A stretch of 64,000 nt of DNA from Pseudoalteromonas shioyasakiensis (GCF_024518675.1 NZ_JANIGL010000002.1:558001-622000); one strand, 5' to 3'. Counted from the stretch's first letter, positions 8,197 through 17,913 are shown. Program-made: numbers and translations. Notes: generated by a model from the letters alone, not told the origin.

Positions 8197-9546
8197 ATGA
8201 AATCATTTCCTTCTCTTTATTTTGCTAACCTTTTTCTAATTAGTGGCACAGGTTTATTAACCACTTACCTAGCCCTTTACTTAGGGCAACATGGTACCTC
8301 CACTTTTTGGATAGGCTTAATGACTTCATGCTACTACCTTGGTTTATTACTCGGCGCCAAGTTAGGTTATCACTTAATCAAATCAGTGGGTCATATTCGT
8401 ACTTTTGCCGCCAGCACTGCGGCCGTATTAGCTTGTGTTGCCGCTCATGGCGTTAGCGATAATATTTATATTTGGCTTGGCCTTAGGCTATTCGTGGGCC
8501 TGGGTATGATGTGCAATTTTATGGTGCTCGAAAGCTGGTTGAATGAACAAGCCGCTCCAGACTCTCGCGGTCGTGTGTTCTCGTTTTATATGATCACCTC
8601 TTATTTAGGAATGATTTTAGGGCAACTCGCATTGGCGCAATTCCCTGAGCTTGGTTATGCCCCGCTCTTTTTAGTTTGCATGGCACTAGCAATTGGCATT
8701 ATTCCCATATCTATCACCCGAAGAATTCACCCAAAACCATTAAAGCCGATTAAAGTAAGCTTGTTTGATTACTTTAAAAAAGTACCACAATCATTAACCG
8801 CCATTCACTTTGCAGGTATAATAAACGGTAGCTTTTATGGCCTTGCCCCCACCTTTGCTAAAGCATCTGGGTTCGACTCAGCACAAATCGCCTTATTTAT
8901 GTCGGCTACTATTTTGGCGGGGTTACTCGCCCAGTGGCCGATGGGAATGTTGTCTGACAGGATCAGACGAAGCGTACTCATACGTAGCAATGCTGTTGCC
9001 ATTGGTGTTATTAGTCTGGTGTTATTTTTATTACCAGTAACGCAAACATCAGCCTATGTATTGACGTTTTTATTTGGCTTATTTGCATTTACTTTATACC
9101 CACTATCATCGGCGTTGGCTAATTCTCGAGTAGCAGATGAAGAGCGCGTTGGCGTATCATCAGCACTGTTAGTGGTCTTTGGTGCAGGAGCTGTACTGGG
9201 CTCAACAGGTAATGCGCAAATTATGACTTATTTTGGCCATCAAGCTTTATATGCATCAATTTCTCTGCTGACTATAGTGATGTATTTATTACTTACCTAC
9301 ATCAACTCTAAACAAAAAGTTGAGCAGCCTGATACCCGTGATTATGTCGTCGGCACTTCAGATGTAACCAATTCGCCACTTGCAGCAACTATGGACCCAC
9401 GGATTGAAGAAACCACTGCCCATGACCAAATGCTGGTAGTCGATGATATTGATGAAGACACAAACTATGGCGAGTCAGATGAAAACGTAGAGGCTGATTT
9501 TTCTCAGCCTGATCAAGGTGAGTTATTTAAAGAAAAACAAAGGTAA
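8197..9546 (+). CDS. MFS permease, YcaD-like, with long acidic tail
   Basis: A 449-residue major facilitator permease with 12 predicted helices in residues about 5-380. It resembles the YcaD group: an early GTGLLTTYLALYLGQ helix, the loop ESWLNEQAAPDSRGRVF after helix 4, and the motif MGMLSDRIRRS after helix 7. Residues about 385-449 form an unusually long cytoplasmic tail rich in Asp and Glu (for example VVDDIDEDTNYGESDENVE), which is not needed for transport. No clear Shine-Dalgarno was seen before the ATG. Substrate unknown; single gene. Confidence 0.8.
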   Translation: MKSFPSLYFANLFLISGTGLLTTYLALYLGQHGTSTFWIGLMTSCYYLGLLLGAKLGYHLIKSVGHIRTFAASTAAVLACVAAHGVSDNIYIWLGLRLFVGLGMMCNFMVLESWLNEQAAPDSRGRVFSFYMITSYLGMILGQLALAQFPELGYAPLFLVCMALAIGIIPISITRRIHPKPLKPIKVSLFDYFKKVPQSLTAIHFAGIINGSFYGLAPTFAKASGFDSAQIALFMSATILAGLLAQWPMGMLSDRIRRSVLIRSNAVAIGVISLVLFLLPVTQTSAYVLTFLFGLFAFTLYPLSSALANSRVADEERVGVSSALLVVFGAGAVLGSTGNAQIMTYFGHQALYASISLLTIVMYLLLTYINSKQKVEQPDTRDYVVGTSDVTNSPLAATMDPRIEETTAHDQMLVVDDIDEDTNYGESDENVEADFSQPDQGELFKEKQR

Positions 9547-9585
9547 GTATGTTACTCACCTTTTAATGCTAATTGTTGTGGTCAA

Positions 9586-9834
9586 CTAATGGGGCTTTTT
9601 AGGCCCTCGGCGAACCAGTTCTTTGCCATTTTCAAACACTTCTTGAGTAACCCACCGGCCCATTAGTAGCTTATGATCATCATCCAGTACTGCGATAAAT
9701 GGGCGACCATCGGTGTTACTAGTTGCTAATGCCAAACCAGCTACATTTTTAAGACCAAGACCACCGCCTTCGACTAAAATTAAAAATGCTTCAAGCTCTT
9801 CAAGGGTGTTAATTACATCATTATTGTTAATCAT
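9586..9834 (-). CDS. Small hypothetical protein (82 aa)
   Basis: An 82-residue soluble protein with no family I recognise. It starts MINNNDVINTLEELEAFL and has a Gly-rich stretch VEGGGLGLKNVAGLALATS, then a hydrophobic beta-like strand FIAVLDDDHKLLMGRWV and a basic C-terminus RRGPKKPH. There is no signal peptide or membrane segment. The frame is coding-like in composition. It ends 40 bases from the convergent MFS gene and starts about 155 bases from the divergent C15-like gene. The ribosome site is weak. Confidence 0.55.
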   Translation of the reverse strand: MINNNDVINTLEELEAFLILVEGGGLGLKNVAGLALATSNTDGRPFIAVLDDDHKLLMGRWVTQEVFENGKELVRRGPKKPH

Positions 9835-9990
9835 GCTACTTGCTCAATTACTATTTCAATATAGGTAGAATATCAGTTTGCTAGCATCGCCTCTAGAGGT
9901 TAGCTAACTATCGTTTTAATTTGCACTCATATTAGATCAGTAGGATAGTAGGCATAAGTCGACTCATTAGCAGATAATTTTAGGACACAC

Positions 9991-11139
9991 ATGATCAAAC
10001 TAGTTTTAAGCTCAAGTTTACTTTTAATGTCTTTTTCAACAATTAGTGCCTCTTTAACTGTAGAAGAGCTACGTATAAAAAAAGCAAACACGGCGATCCC
10101 TCAAGTATTGAGTGCATTTTCAGATGATATCAATCAATTTGAGCAAAGCTGGAAAAGCCTAGAAAGCTATAAAAATGCCACTGACCTAATCCATGATTAC
10201 TCAAAACAACTTTGGCGTACTGCTAAACACCGCATTAGCAAAACCAATAACTTCGACGACCGTGAACTGTACTGGGCACGCTTGCAATCAAGTAAAGTTA
10301 TTCGCTCTCATAAACCTAATTTTGCTATCACAGATGCTGAGCTAACGGCTCTTTTAACTATGTTAGAAGATGGCAGCCGCGGCAGAACTGAGCTTGCTTA
10401 TACAAAAAACACCGACAAAAAAATCTTACTCACTGGCTTTGACCCATTTTTACTTGATAGAAATATCAATCAGAGTAACCCATCCGGTGTTGCGGCATTA
10501 TTACTTGATGGCCAAGTTATTAGCTACAAAGGAATAACTGCTGAAGTAAATACCGTGATGGTACCTGTACGTTATGAAGACTTTGATCAAGGTATTATTG
10601 AGCAATTACTCGCACCCTATTACGCATTAAATAACGTCGACATGATTGTCACCGTAAGCATGGGTGGTAAAGAGTTCGATTTAGAGCGTTTTCCAGGTAA
10701 ACGTCGCAGTGTTACAGCGCCAGATAACGCCAATATTGTTTATGGTGGAACGGCCACAGACCCTAAAATATCGCGCTTAAACGATCGTCCCTTACCTGGT
10801 AATGAGTTTGTTGAGTTCAGCTTACCAGTAAAGCAAATGCTGCAAGCCAAAGGGCCATTTAAAGTAAATGATAACCATAAAGTGATCACACTAGAAAAAG
10901 CGTTTGAACCTAAAACATTAACAGAACTTGATGGCGCCATAGCCGTAAAAGGTGGCGGCGGTGGTTATTTGTCTAACGAAATTTCTTATCGCAGTATTCG
11001 TCTGCGTGATGAGCTTAATTCAGATATCCCAACAGGGCATATTCACACCCCACGCATTGCGCAATTTGAGCCAAAAACTGAAGCAAAGATAGTGAAGCAA
11101 ATCCAAGCTATGTTAGAGCGCAGCTTAGAGGCGTTATAA
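9991..11139 (+). CDS. Secreted pyroglutamyl-peptidase-I-like protein with Ser in place of the catalytic Cys
   Basis: A 382-residue protein with a signal peptide (residues 1-20, cleavage near ISA-S), a helical N-terminal region of about 125 residues and a C-terminal domain like peptidase family C15. C15 removes N-terminal pyroglutamate with a Cys-His-Glu triad. Here LLTGFDPF and NPSG match the family start, Glu232 in DLERF matches the catalytic Glu, and His352 in GHIHTP matches the catalytic His. The nucleophile position in YLSNEISYR is Ser328, and the protein has no cysteine at all. It may be a serine variant, a binding protein or a dead enzyme. AGGA precedes the ATG by seven bases. It is monocistronic. 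Confidence 0.75.
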   Translation: MIKLVLSSSLLLMSFSTISASLTVEELRIKKANTAIPQVLSAFSDDINQFEQSWKSLESYKNATDLIHDYSKQLWRTAKHRISKTNNFDDRELYWARLQSSKVIRSHKPNFAITDAELTALLTMLEDGSRGRTELAYTKNTDKKILLTGFDPFLLDRNINQSNPSGVAALLLDGQVISYKGITAEVNTVMVPVRYEDFDQGIIEQLLAPYYALNNVDMIVTVSMGGKEFDLERFPGKRRSVTAPDNANIVYGGTATDPKISRLNDRPLPGNEFVEFSLPVKQMLQAKGPFKVNDNHKVITLEKAFEPKTLTELDGAIAVKGGGGGYLSNEISYRSIRLRDELNSDIPTGHIHTPRIAQFEPKTEAKIVKQIQAMLERSLEAL

Positions 11140-11145
11140 TAAAGT

Positions 11146-11168
11146 AAAGGCCAGTAAAACTGGCCTTT
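11146..11168. terminator. Terminator between C15-like and katE genes
   Basis: Arms AAAGGCCAGT and ACTGGCCTTT form a perfect hairpin with a short loop. It lies between two convergent genes, six bases after one stop and 12 bases from the other. Confidence 0.75.
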
Positions 11169-11180
11169 CAATGCATAAAA

Positions 11181-13247
11181 CTACCTTTTCCAGTATCTTA
11201 GATTACCAAGAGTGTTAATAAATTCAGCAGATGGAATTTTAGCTAAGTTCAACCAACCATCATCGCTTTGTTCTTTTAGACCGGCAGCTTCAATTAACGC
11301 TGTTGCTTCGTCAGTGAAACCTATGTACTTCATATGGGCATGTGCGTCAGAGATAAAATCCTTCGCTTCGGGTATTTCAGCTAATTGCTTTGCTCCTTCT
11401 GCAGTGGTTAATAACATCACTGCATCATAAAGTACTGACGGTCCGCCATTAATCACCTGATCTGCTGTAATATGATCTCCATCACTATTTTTAGTGCCGC
11501 CAACTTGAGGTGCTATCACTTCATAGTTCGCCCCTTCACTGGCAAGACTTTTCGTTAAATCAGCAAAAATCTTGGCATCGAATCCTTCACTCACTAATAT
11601 ACCCAGCTTTCTTCCCTTAAACGTATTAGGTGCATTTTTTAAAATACTAAGTGCATCCGATAATGGTAAATCTTGGCGAGTTTCACGGGCAGCTTCTGCA
11701 GGCTCTGGCATATGCTCTAACCCTAACCCTTGCGCTACTTGCTGGGCTAGGTGCACATCAATATTTAGTAAATGAGATACCAGTCGCTCTCTGATCGACA
11801 AGATTTCTACTTTTGACAGCTCAAATACCAATGCATCTTGAATATGGGTTTGCTCAACCTCGGTTTGGCTCAGGTAGAATTGACGTGCTTGGCTGTAATG
11901 GTCGCTGAACGTGTCAGAGCGGTAACGTAATTTACCCCCTTCAGTTTGCCCATCAGAGCTTTTAAAGCCATGTTCTGGGCATTCTCTAGGGTTATGCTCA
12001 TCGCCACTGAACGAATTCGGTTCATAATTTACTCGGCCTTTAGGATTTTGCATTGCCATGTGGCCATCTTGCAAAAAGTGCCGCATTGGGCATTTTGGCG
12101 CATTGACAGGAATTTGTGTGAAGTTAGGGCCGCCTAACCGTTTAGTTTGTGTATCTAAGTATGAAAAATTACGACCTTGCAATAAAGGATCAGGAGTAAA
12201 ATCAAGACCAGGAACTATATTTTGCGTACAAAAAGCCACTTGCTCTGTTTCGGCAAAAAAGTTATCAACTACTTTATTTAACACCATCTTACCAATGATT
12301 TTTACTGGCACTTGCTCTTCAGGGATCAATTTAGTAGCGTCAAAAACATCAAACTCAAATTCATCGGCAAATTGCTGATCAAACACTTGTACACCTAACT
12401 CCCACTCAGGGTAATCACCTTGGTTAATTGACTCCCACATATCACGACGATGAAAGTCAGGGTCTGCACCATTTAATTTAAGCGCTTCATTCCACACAAC
12501 TGATTGCATGCCACCTTTTGGCTTCCAATGAAACTTAACAAATTTCTCTTCGCCTTTGCTATTTATAAATTTAAACGTATGTACACCAAAGCCTTCCATA
12601 AATCTTAGCGAGCGAGGAATTGCTCTATCCGACATTGCCCACATCACCATATGCATTGATTCTGGTGATAGACTGATAAAATCCCAAAAAGTATCGTGAG
12701 CAGTTTGCGCTTGTGGAAAACCACGATCTGGCTCTGCTTTGGCACTATGGATCAGATCAGGAAACTTCATTGCATCCTGAATAAAAAATACCGGAATATT
12801 ATTACCTACTAAATCCCAGTTTCCTTCTTGGGTATAAAATTTAACAGCAAAGCCGCGCACATCTCGTGCTAAATCTGGTGAACCTTTATTACCTGCAACA
12901 GTGGAGAAACGTGCAAATACTGGGGTTTTTTCGCCTTTACGTTGAAAAATATCCGCAGAAGTTAAATCATCTAAAGCATCATAAGTTTCAAAGTAACCAT
13001 GAGCGCCATAACCTCGCGCATGAACAACCCGCTCTGGAATACGCTCATGATCAAAATGAAACAGCTTTTCCCTAAGTACATGATCTTCCAATAACCCTGG
13101 CCCGCGTTGCCCTGCTTTTAATGAATTTTGATTATCACTTACAGGACAGCCCTGCGCTGTCGTCAGCGTAGGGTGATTGTTATCAGCACTTTGATGCAGC
13201 TCACCGCCGTGCCCTTGCTTGTTTGAATATTTAAATGACTCTGCCAT
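11181..13247 (-). CDS. katE: Large-subunit catalase (HPII/KatE type)
   Basis: A 688-residue clade-2 monofunctional haem catalase, 2 H2O2 to 2 H2O and O2. Catalytic landmarks are His76 in [12 protein letters not shown], the distal Asn in [14 protein letters not shown] near 149-150 and the proximal haem ligand Tyr363 in RNFSYLDTQ. The last 140 or so residues ([15 protein letters not shown] onward) are the extra DJ-1/flavodoxin-like domain that defines large catalases. AAGGAAA lies six to seven bases before the ATG. No signal peptide, so cytoplasmic. Long upstream region; no OxyR or RpoS element identified with confidence. Product function is certain at family level. Confidence 0.95.
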   Translation of the reverse strand: MAESFKYSNKQGHGGELHQSADNNHPTLTTAQGCPVSDNQNSLKAGQRGPGLLEDHVLREKLFHFDHERIPERVVHARGYGAHGYFETYDALDDLTSADIFQRKGEKTPVFARFSTVAGNKGSPDLARDVRGFAVKFYTQEGNWDLVGNNIPVFFIQDAMKFPDLIHSAKAEPDRGFPQAQTAHDTFWDFISLSPESMHMVMWAMSDRAIPRSLRFMEGFGVHTFKFINSKGEEKFVKFHWKPKGGMQSVVWNEALKLNGADPDFHRRDMWESINQGDYPEWELGVQVFDQQFADEFEFDVFDATKLIPEEQVPVKIIGKMVLNKVVDNFFAETEQVAFCTQNIVPGLDFTPDPLLQGRNFSYLDTQTKRLGGPNFTQIPVNAPKCPMRHFLQDGHMAMQNPKGRVNYEPNSFSGDEHNPRECPEHGFKSSDGQTEGGKLRYRSDTFSDHYSQARQFYLSQTEVEQTHIQDALVFELSKVEILSIRERLVSHLLNIDVHLAQQVAQGLGLEHMPEPAEAARETRQDLPLSDALSILKNAPNTFKGRKLGILVSEGFDAKIFADLTKSLASEGANYEVIAPQVGGTKNSDGDHITADQVINGGPSVLYDAVMLLTTAEGAKQLAEIPEAKDFISDAHAHMKYIGFTDEATALIEAAGLKEQSDDGWLNLAKIPSAEFINTLGNLRYWKR

Positions 13248-13825
13248 GATTTTCCTTCCTAAATAGATTTTTCAAGTAGCGATATAAAACAGCGCTTGTT
13301 AACAGCAGATAGGAGTAAGCAAAATAAAGACCAGAGAAAAAGTTATTTAAAATCAATAAATAAAAACAAATTAGGGTAGAGAATAGTTTGAAATATAAAA
13401 AGATTACACGCTCAATGTAATCTTTACCTTTTCGCATCACGAATTTATAACTATAAAGGTTTTGTTGAACAGCATATGTTGTAAAAAGTGAGGAATATCG
13501 CAAAGCAACTACGAAGGACAAGAGATCACTCCCCATCACACAGCAGAGCACTTATATCAATCCCTACCGATTTGTACATTTGATTTAAAGCTTTATCTTC
13601 TGAGCAGCTTATTAGCACTAACAAGTTTAGTTTGAAAATTATTCAAACACTTTGTAAAGTCTATCAACCTCAATAAAAGAAGATGAATTAGCATTTAAAT
13701 ATCAATAACCTACAAACGAAAAGCAATGGAATATATTTTGCTTAAAATCATATATCGTTTTTAAAAACATAAGGTTCTTTTATTAACCGGCAGTTAAAAG
13801 AGCTTAGATATAGGTTATTTAAGTT
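13248..13825. other. Intergenic region between divergent katE and gltS-like genes
   Basis: About 580 AT-rich bases that must hold the promoters of katE (minus) and the symporter (plus). A 106-codon minus-strand frame at 13231-13551 overlaps the katE start; its hydrophobic translation is what AT-rich DNA gives by chance and it starts at a GTG, so I do not call it. No RNA gene or repeat recognised. Confidence 0.5.
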
Positions 13826-15151
13826 ATGGATATAGCACTATTTTTCAAATCACTACTATTACTAGCACTGTTTTTAACCCTAGGTAACCTCATAAAGTAC
13901 ACATTATTAAAGGGTTTTATTATTCCGTCCTCATTGATTGCCGGGGTGTTAGCTTTAGTCTTAGGTCCACAGCTATTAGGGCAGTATATAAACCTTTCGC
14001 TGCAAGACACTAATTTATGGATAGATAAAACTGTCACAGCTGTGTGGAAAGAACTACCCGGCTATTTGATTGTGGTGGTTTTTGCAGGTTTATTCTTAGG
14101 CAAAGAAATCCCTACCATTAAGCAATCTTTAAATCAGAGCTTACCCAACTTGAGCTTTGGTTATAGTATTGCTATAGGGCAATATGTTGTGGGTATGATC
14201 ACAGCTTTATTAGTCTTAGCGCCTTTATTTGATACCGACGCTGTAGCAGGGGCGTTAATTGCAGTAGGCTTTCAAGGCGGGCACGGCACAGTCGCAGGCT
14301 TGCAGTCTACATTTGAAAATATCGATTTTGCTAAAGGCATGGATTTAGGGCTTGGGATTGCAACAATAGGCCTGATAAGCGCGATTGTTTTAGGCACACT
14401 TATGTCTAACCGTACAAGTGGCGGTAATCAAGAACTAGAGATAAGCCACGATGAAAAAGTCCAAGTCAAAGACCGTCCCTTTGGCTTACACTTTGCTATT
14501 TTAGGCTCTGTTATTATACTTGCTTGGCTGACTTTAAGCGGTTTACAAGTGGCAGAAAAAAGCCTCTTTGCCGATTCATCAGTAAAAATACTTGAGTATA
14601 TGCCTTTATTCCCCATTGCTATGATGGTTGGTCTAGTTGTGCAAATAGCGCTTAATAAATCAGGAATGGGAAATTTAATTAGCCACTACCAAATAAACCA
14701 AATTTCTAACCTCGCACTGGATTTACTAATTATTGCGGCTCTTGGCGCACTTAATCTATCGGTTCTAGCGAAATACTGGCAAAGCATATTAATTTTAGGT
14801 GCTGTTGGGGTTGCGTATAGTTCAGCCATTTATTTTTTCTTCGGCTCTTGGTTTTTCCAAAAAGATTGGAAAGTTAGAGGTATTGGGGAGTTAGGCCAAT
14901 CAATGGGCACAACAGCCGTAGGGCTATTAATGTTAAAACAAGCCACAGCAAGCCCAAGTGAGCACATCCGACCCTTTAGCTATAAACAACCGCTTTACGA
15001 GCCTGTTGTGGGTGGCGGTATTGTCACAGCCCTAGCCCTTCCTGCAATTGCCAACTTTGGGCCTTGGGTATTCACTAGCATAATGTCTGTTATTTTAGTG
15101 TCGGTTGTAGTTGGTTTTGCATTTTATAAAAAACGTTTAAAAAATAGCTAA
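13826..15151 (+). CDS. gltS: GltS-like sodium:glutamate symporter (ESS family)
   Basis: A 441-residue inner-membrane protein of the glutamate:Na+ symporter (ESS) family. It has about 11-12 hydrophobic segments and the two inverted repeats of the family. The first carries FQGGHGTVAGL (about 150-160), the second GQSMGTTAVGLLML (about 355-368), the re-entrant-loop motifs that bind sodium and substrate. The loop between the halves is charged (SHDEKVQVKDRP). Glutamate is the known substrate of GltS; divergent members of the family carry other acids, so substrate is inferred. The sodium gradient it needs would come from the NQR complex encoded further right. Own terminator. Confidence 0.82.
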   Translation: MDIALFFKSLLLLALFLTLGNLIKYTLLKGFIIPSSLIAGVLALVLGPQLLGQYINLSLQDTNLWIDKTVTAVWKELPGYLIVVVFAGLFLGKEIPTIKQSLNQSLPNLSFGYSIAIGQYVVGMITALLVLAPLFDTDAVAGALIAVGFQGGHGTVAGLQSTFENIDFAKGMDLGLGIATIGLISAIVLGTLMSNRTSGGNQELEISHDEKVQVKDRPFGLHFAILGSVIILAWLTLSGLQVAEKSLFADSSVKILEYMPLFPIAMMVGLVVQIALNKSGMGNLISHYQINQISNLALDLLIIAALGALNLSVLAKYWQSILILGAVGVAYSSAIYFFFGSWFFQKDWKVRGIGELGQSMGTTAVGLLMLKQATASPSEHIRPFSYKQPLYEPVVGGGIVTALALPAIANFGPWVFTSIMSVILVSVVVGFAFYKKRLKNS

Positions 15152-15162
15152 GTAATACAATA

Positions 15163-15192
15163 AAAAGCGCCGCTTAAAATTGCGGCGCTTTT
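15163..15192 (+). terminator. Terminator after the gltS-like gene
   Basis: GC-rich arms AAAAGCGCCGC and GCGGCGCTTTT with an eight-base loop, 11 bases past the stop. A strong rho-independent form that could also stop the convergent chaB transcript. Confidence 0.85.
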
Positions 15193-15216
15193 ACAATTGC
15201 TCGATCAATGCTGAAT

Positions 15217-15450
15217 TTAATCACTCGACTTCACCCAATTACCCCGCTCATTTTTATGATAGCTGTTTTTAACCGCAGACCAAGCAACTTTATGTGCAGT
15301 TGTTTCACGGTCGTCATCGTTTTCTCTATCACTGGGATCCTCGTAAGTATCCCAAGCGCTATTAAAAGCCTCTTGATATATCTCTTGAGCATGTTTAGGT
15401 AAGTTACTTTTTACCGACTCAGGTAACTCGCTTGTATTTTGAAAAGGCAT
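15217..15450 (-). CDS. ChaB family protein
   Basis: A 77-residue soluble protein of the ChaB family: LPESVKSNLPKHAQEIYQEA, then AWDTYEDPSDR and HKVAWSAVKNSYHK match the family core. ChaB was named as a putative cation-transport regulator in E. coli but its true role is unknown. Here no chaA transporter is nearby. GGGAG eight bases before the ATG supports the start. It follows sodC on the same strand with a gap of only 14 bases, so the two are probably one transcript, suggesting a role in stress conditions. Confidence 0.85.
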   Translation of the reverse strand: MPFQNTSELPESVKSNLPKHAQEIYQEAFNSAWDTYEDPSDRENDDDRETTAHKVAWSAVKNSYHKNERGNWVKSSD

Positions 15451-15464
15451 AAATAAACTCCCTA

Positions 15465-16037
15465 TTACTTAATTACGCCACAAGCAACACGTTTACCGCC
15501 GCCACCTAATGGCTTAGGCTCATCGGCATAATTGTCGCTTCCTTGGTGGATCATCACTGCATGTTGCTTAAGCTGCTCAAGCTTGAGCCTTGGCGCTAAA
15601 ACAGGCGATTTAGCTTCGCCACGCTCATTAACAAATAACGCAGGTAAATCGCCTAAGTGACCGTTACTCCATGGCTCATCATGGTGTTCAGCGCTGTTTG
15701 GATCAAAGTGCCCACCAGCAGCCCCTGCAGGAACAACTTTCCCCTCTTTTTCCTTAGGCTCACAACTAGCAAATTGATGAATATGAAAACCGTGCTGCCC
15801 AGGAGTTAAGCCTTTTAAATCGGGGGTAAAAGTAACACCGTGTTCATTTTCTGACAGCGTGATGATGCCTAATGATTGCCCCTGCCCGGCCTTGGTTGCC
15901 TGATACATTTCAACGTCAATATTCGCCAAGGCGCTATTTTGTAGACATATACTGGTAAATAATACGGCACAAGCAGGTTTTAAAATACGTGTCATACTTT
16001 TTTTCATCATTGAATTAAACCGCAAGTTTTTCATCAT
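15465..16037 (-). CDS. sodC: Cu/Zn superoxide dismutase, periplasmic
   Basis: A 190-residue precursor of SodC, which converts superoxide to H2O2 and O2 in the periplasm. A signal peptide covers about residues 1-38 and ends at ALA-N. The metal ligands are all present: GFHIHQF (two copper His), AGGHFDP, NGHLGDLP (zinc His and Asp) and HAVMIHQG (copper His). The disulfide pair is the Cys of FASCEP and that of VACGVI near the C-terminus. GAGGAG precedes the first of two adjacent ATGs by three bases; the second ATG may be used. It probably heads a two-gene unit with chaB. Confidence 0.93.
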   Translation of the reverse strand: MMKNLRFNSMMKKSMTRILKPACAVLFTSICLQNSALANIDVEMYQATKAGQGQSLGIITLSENEHGVTFTPDLKGLTPGQHGFHIHQFASCEPKEKEGKVVPAGAAGGHFDPNSAEHHDEPWSNGHLGDLPALFVNERGEAKSPVLAPRLKLEQLKQHAVMIHQGSDNYADEPKPLGGGGKRVACGVIK

Positions 16038-16455
16038 AATCTCCTCGTTTGTATCAAGTTAATAAATCAATAACGCTAGATTTAGCGACTATTTTACAAA
16101 GAGGTTCAATGTCCATACCAAGCTGCTAGCATGACTGACCGCCGCTCAACAAATAATTTTAAGACATTGATTTATAAGAATTGTTAAACTTAAAGGAAGT
16201 ATATTAAATATTCGCTGCTCGTTTTTTATTAAAAATCGCACAAAAAGTAGGGCAAATTTACAAACTAATAGACAAAGTTACATCCTTAACAGAAAGGTCA
16301 TTTTCTTACAATAAAGCTGCTACTGCGCGAAGGTTAAAGCCAGAGTTTTTAAACTCTGCTGTCCGTAGTATGAACACTGTGGTTTTAAGTTACACTTGAA
16401 CATGAGTTTAGCTGGTTTTATTTGCTAACTTCAGCCTAGGCTCAAGTGAAATAGA
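16038..16455. other. Intergenic region upstream of sodC
   Basis: 418 AT-rich bases between sodC and the cytochrome/Vgb-like gene, both on the minus strand. It must contain the sodC promoter and the end of the upstream transcript. The only structure I see is a small hairpin at 16341-16358 with arms CAGAGTTT and AAACTCTG. No coding frame looks real. Confidence 0.45.
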
Positions 16456-17688
16456 TTACTTAGTCCATGTAATTTCGGCTAGTTGATTGGTTGCTGTTTG
16501 ATGGATAATAAGCCCATTATTGCCCATTCGCATATGCCTTATTAAGCCAGAATAAACGCCCTCTTTACTGGGTATTTGCCAGCTTTGCATTGTTTCACTC
16601 TTAAGATCGAACCTAACAAGGGTTTCAGGTCGTTTTGCTGACTCGTTAAACCAAATAGCATCATCAGCATATTCAATGGCATACGGGTGACTATCTTCGC
16701 CACTGGGGTTATCCCACTGAGTAATTTTGCCTGTTTTAGAGTTGTAACGCCCCAGCTTACCCATGCCTGAGTTCACATAAAAAATCATATCATCAGGGGT
16801 AATTGCTAGTCTACGGGTATGCGTACTCGCACCGGGTAGCTCAATTTCAGTCAGTTTCATAGAATTTCTATCAACCTTAACCAAGCAGTTGCTACCATTA
16901 CACGACACCCAAGGAGTCCCGCTTGAGTCAAGTTTTATACCATAGGGGCGAGAACCTTTAGTGGGTAAAGTTGCCAGTTGTATATCGCCATTTTTAGGGT
17001 CTAATTTACCAATCATATTGCTATGTTGCAGAGTAAACCAAAATGTACCGGCATCATCAAATACACCTGTATGCGGATCACGGGCTTTTTTATCTGGCAT
17101 TTCATAAACTTTAAACTGCTCAGTTGCCAAACCTAAATACCCTACAGTGCCATTTTTATTGCCTAAAAACCAAGGCGTCAGGTTTTTATCAAGGGACACA
17201 CTATGAGCAAACGTTCCACTTGGCAAAGTATACTCTTTCATCTTTCCTGTTTGCGGGTCTAACCGACCAAGGATATTCCCCCATTGGCCAACCCACCAAA
17301 TAATTCCGTCTTTACCCTGTACTGGATCCCGCGCACGTTGGCCAAGTGTTGGCATTTGCCAATATTTAAAGTTTAACTTGAGATCTCCATCAATTACCTT
17401 TGAGTCACGCTTAGCGTTAACTGGATAATGTTCTGCTAAATAAGCACTTATGTCTTGAGTTAATTGCGTGTCTGAGCCAGTATCAACCATATAGCTAATA
17501 AGCGTTTTCCAATGTTCTTGACTATAACCCGCACTGCGATCGAGATTCTTAAGGCTATGGCAACTACTGCATAACTGTTTAACTAATTGCTTCGTCTCTT
17601 TGGCCAAAACAGATACTGGTGAAATTAATACTCCTGATACGGCCATTACAGCTACATATTTATTAACTACAGATTTATCCCTACTCAT
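16456..17688 (-). CDS. Periplasmic cytochrome-c-motif plus Vgb-like beta-propeller protein
   Basis: A 410-residue exported protein (signal peptide to about residue 29, ending VLA-K). Residues 35-90 contain a single haem-c attachment motif CSSCH with QEHWKTLISYMVDTG behind it, as in small c-type cytochromes, where the Met could be the second iron ligand. From about residue 105 to the end there are repeated blades such as LGRLDPQTGKMKEY, IGKLDPKNGDIQL and LGRYNSKTGKITQW, the pattern of virginiamycin B lyase (Vgb) and related seven-bladed propellers. GGGGGCG precedes the ATG. The combination suggests a redox-linked propeller rather than an antibiotic lyase; substrate unknown. It is monocistronic. 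Confidence 0.7.
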   Translation of the reverse strand: MSRDKSVVNKYVAVMAVSGVLISPVSVLAKETKQLVKQLCSSCHSLKNLDRSAGYSQEHWKTLISYMVDTGSDTQLTQDISAYLAEHYPVNAKRDSKVIDGDLKLNFKYWQMPTLGQRARDPVQGKDGIIWWVGQWGNILGRLDPQTGKMKEYTLPSGTFAHSVSLDKNLTPWFLGNKNGTVGYLGLATEQFKVYEMPDKKARDPHTGVFDDAGTFWFTLQHSNMIGKLDPKNGDIQLATLPTKGSRPYGIKLDSSGTPWVSCNGSNCLVKVDRNSMKLTEIELPGASTHTRRLAITPDDMIFYVNSGMGKLGRYNSKTGKITQWDNPSGEDSHPYAIEYADDAIWFNESAKRPETLVRFDLKSETMQSWQIPSKEGVYSGLIRHMRMGNNGLIIHQTATNQLAEITWTK

Positions 17689-17838
17689 AACGCCCCCTTA
17701 CTTTTTTATTATTAAAGCATAGGGTAAAAACACTTACCATCAATGTTTATTTTGCAATAATTACCGAGCTTTAGCGCCAATATTAAAAATAGTTTATCGT
17801 CAAACTAAACCTCATTATATAAAAACCTTACCGCCACA

Positions 17839-17868
17839 TTGCTGGCTGCCAACAAGCTCAGGTATAAT
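17839..17868 (+). promoter_or_regulatory. Candidate sigma-70 promoter for the 17914 gene
   Basis: TTGCTG (17839-17844) and TATAAT (17863-17868) are separated by 18 bases, a good match to the sigma-70 pattern. A small hairpin AGGCT-N-AGCCT (about 17878-17897) follows in the leader before the ATG at 17914. Confidence 0.5.
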
Positions 17869-17913
17869 CACTTTTTCAGGCTTTATTTTCAGCCTTCTAA
17901 CTTGGATTACACA

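Noticed and set aside
12058..12378. Plus-strand 106-codon frame inside katE
   Set aside because: Antisense to conserved catalase coding sequence; no ribosome site and no recognisable product.
13231..13551. Minus-strand 106-codon hydrophobic frame upstream of katE
   Set aside because: It overlaps the katE start, begins with GTG without a ribosome site, and its Leu/Phe/Tyr-rich translation is what AT-rich spacer DNA gives by chance.
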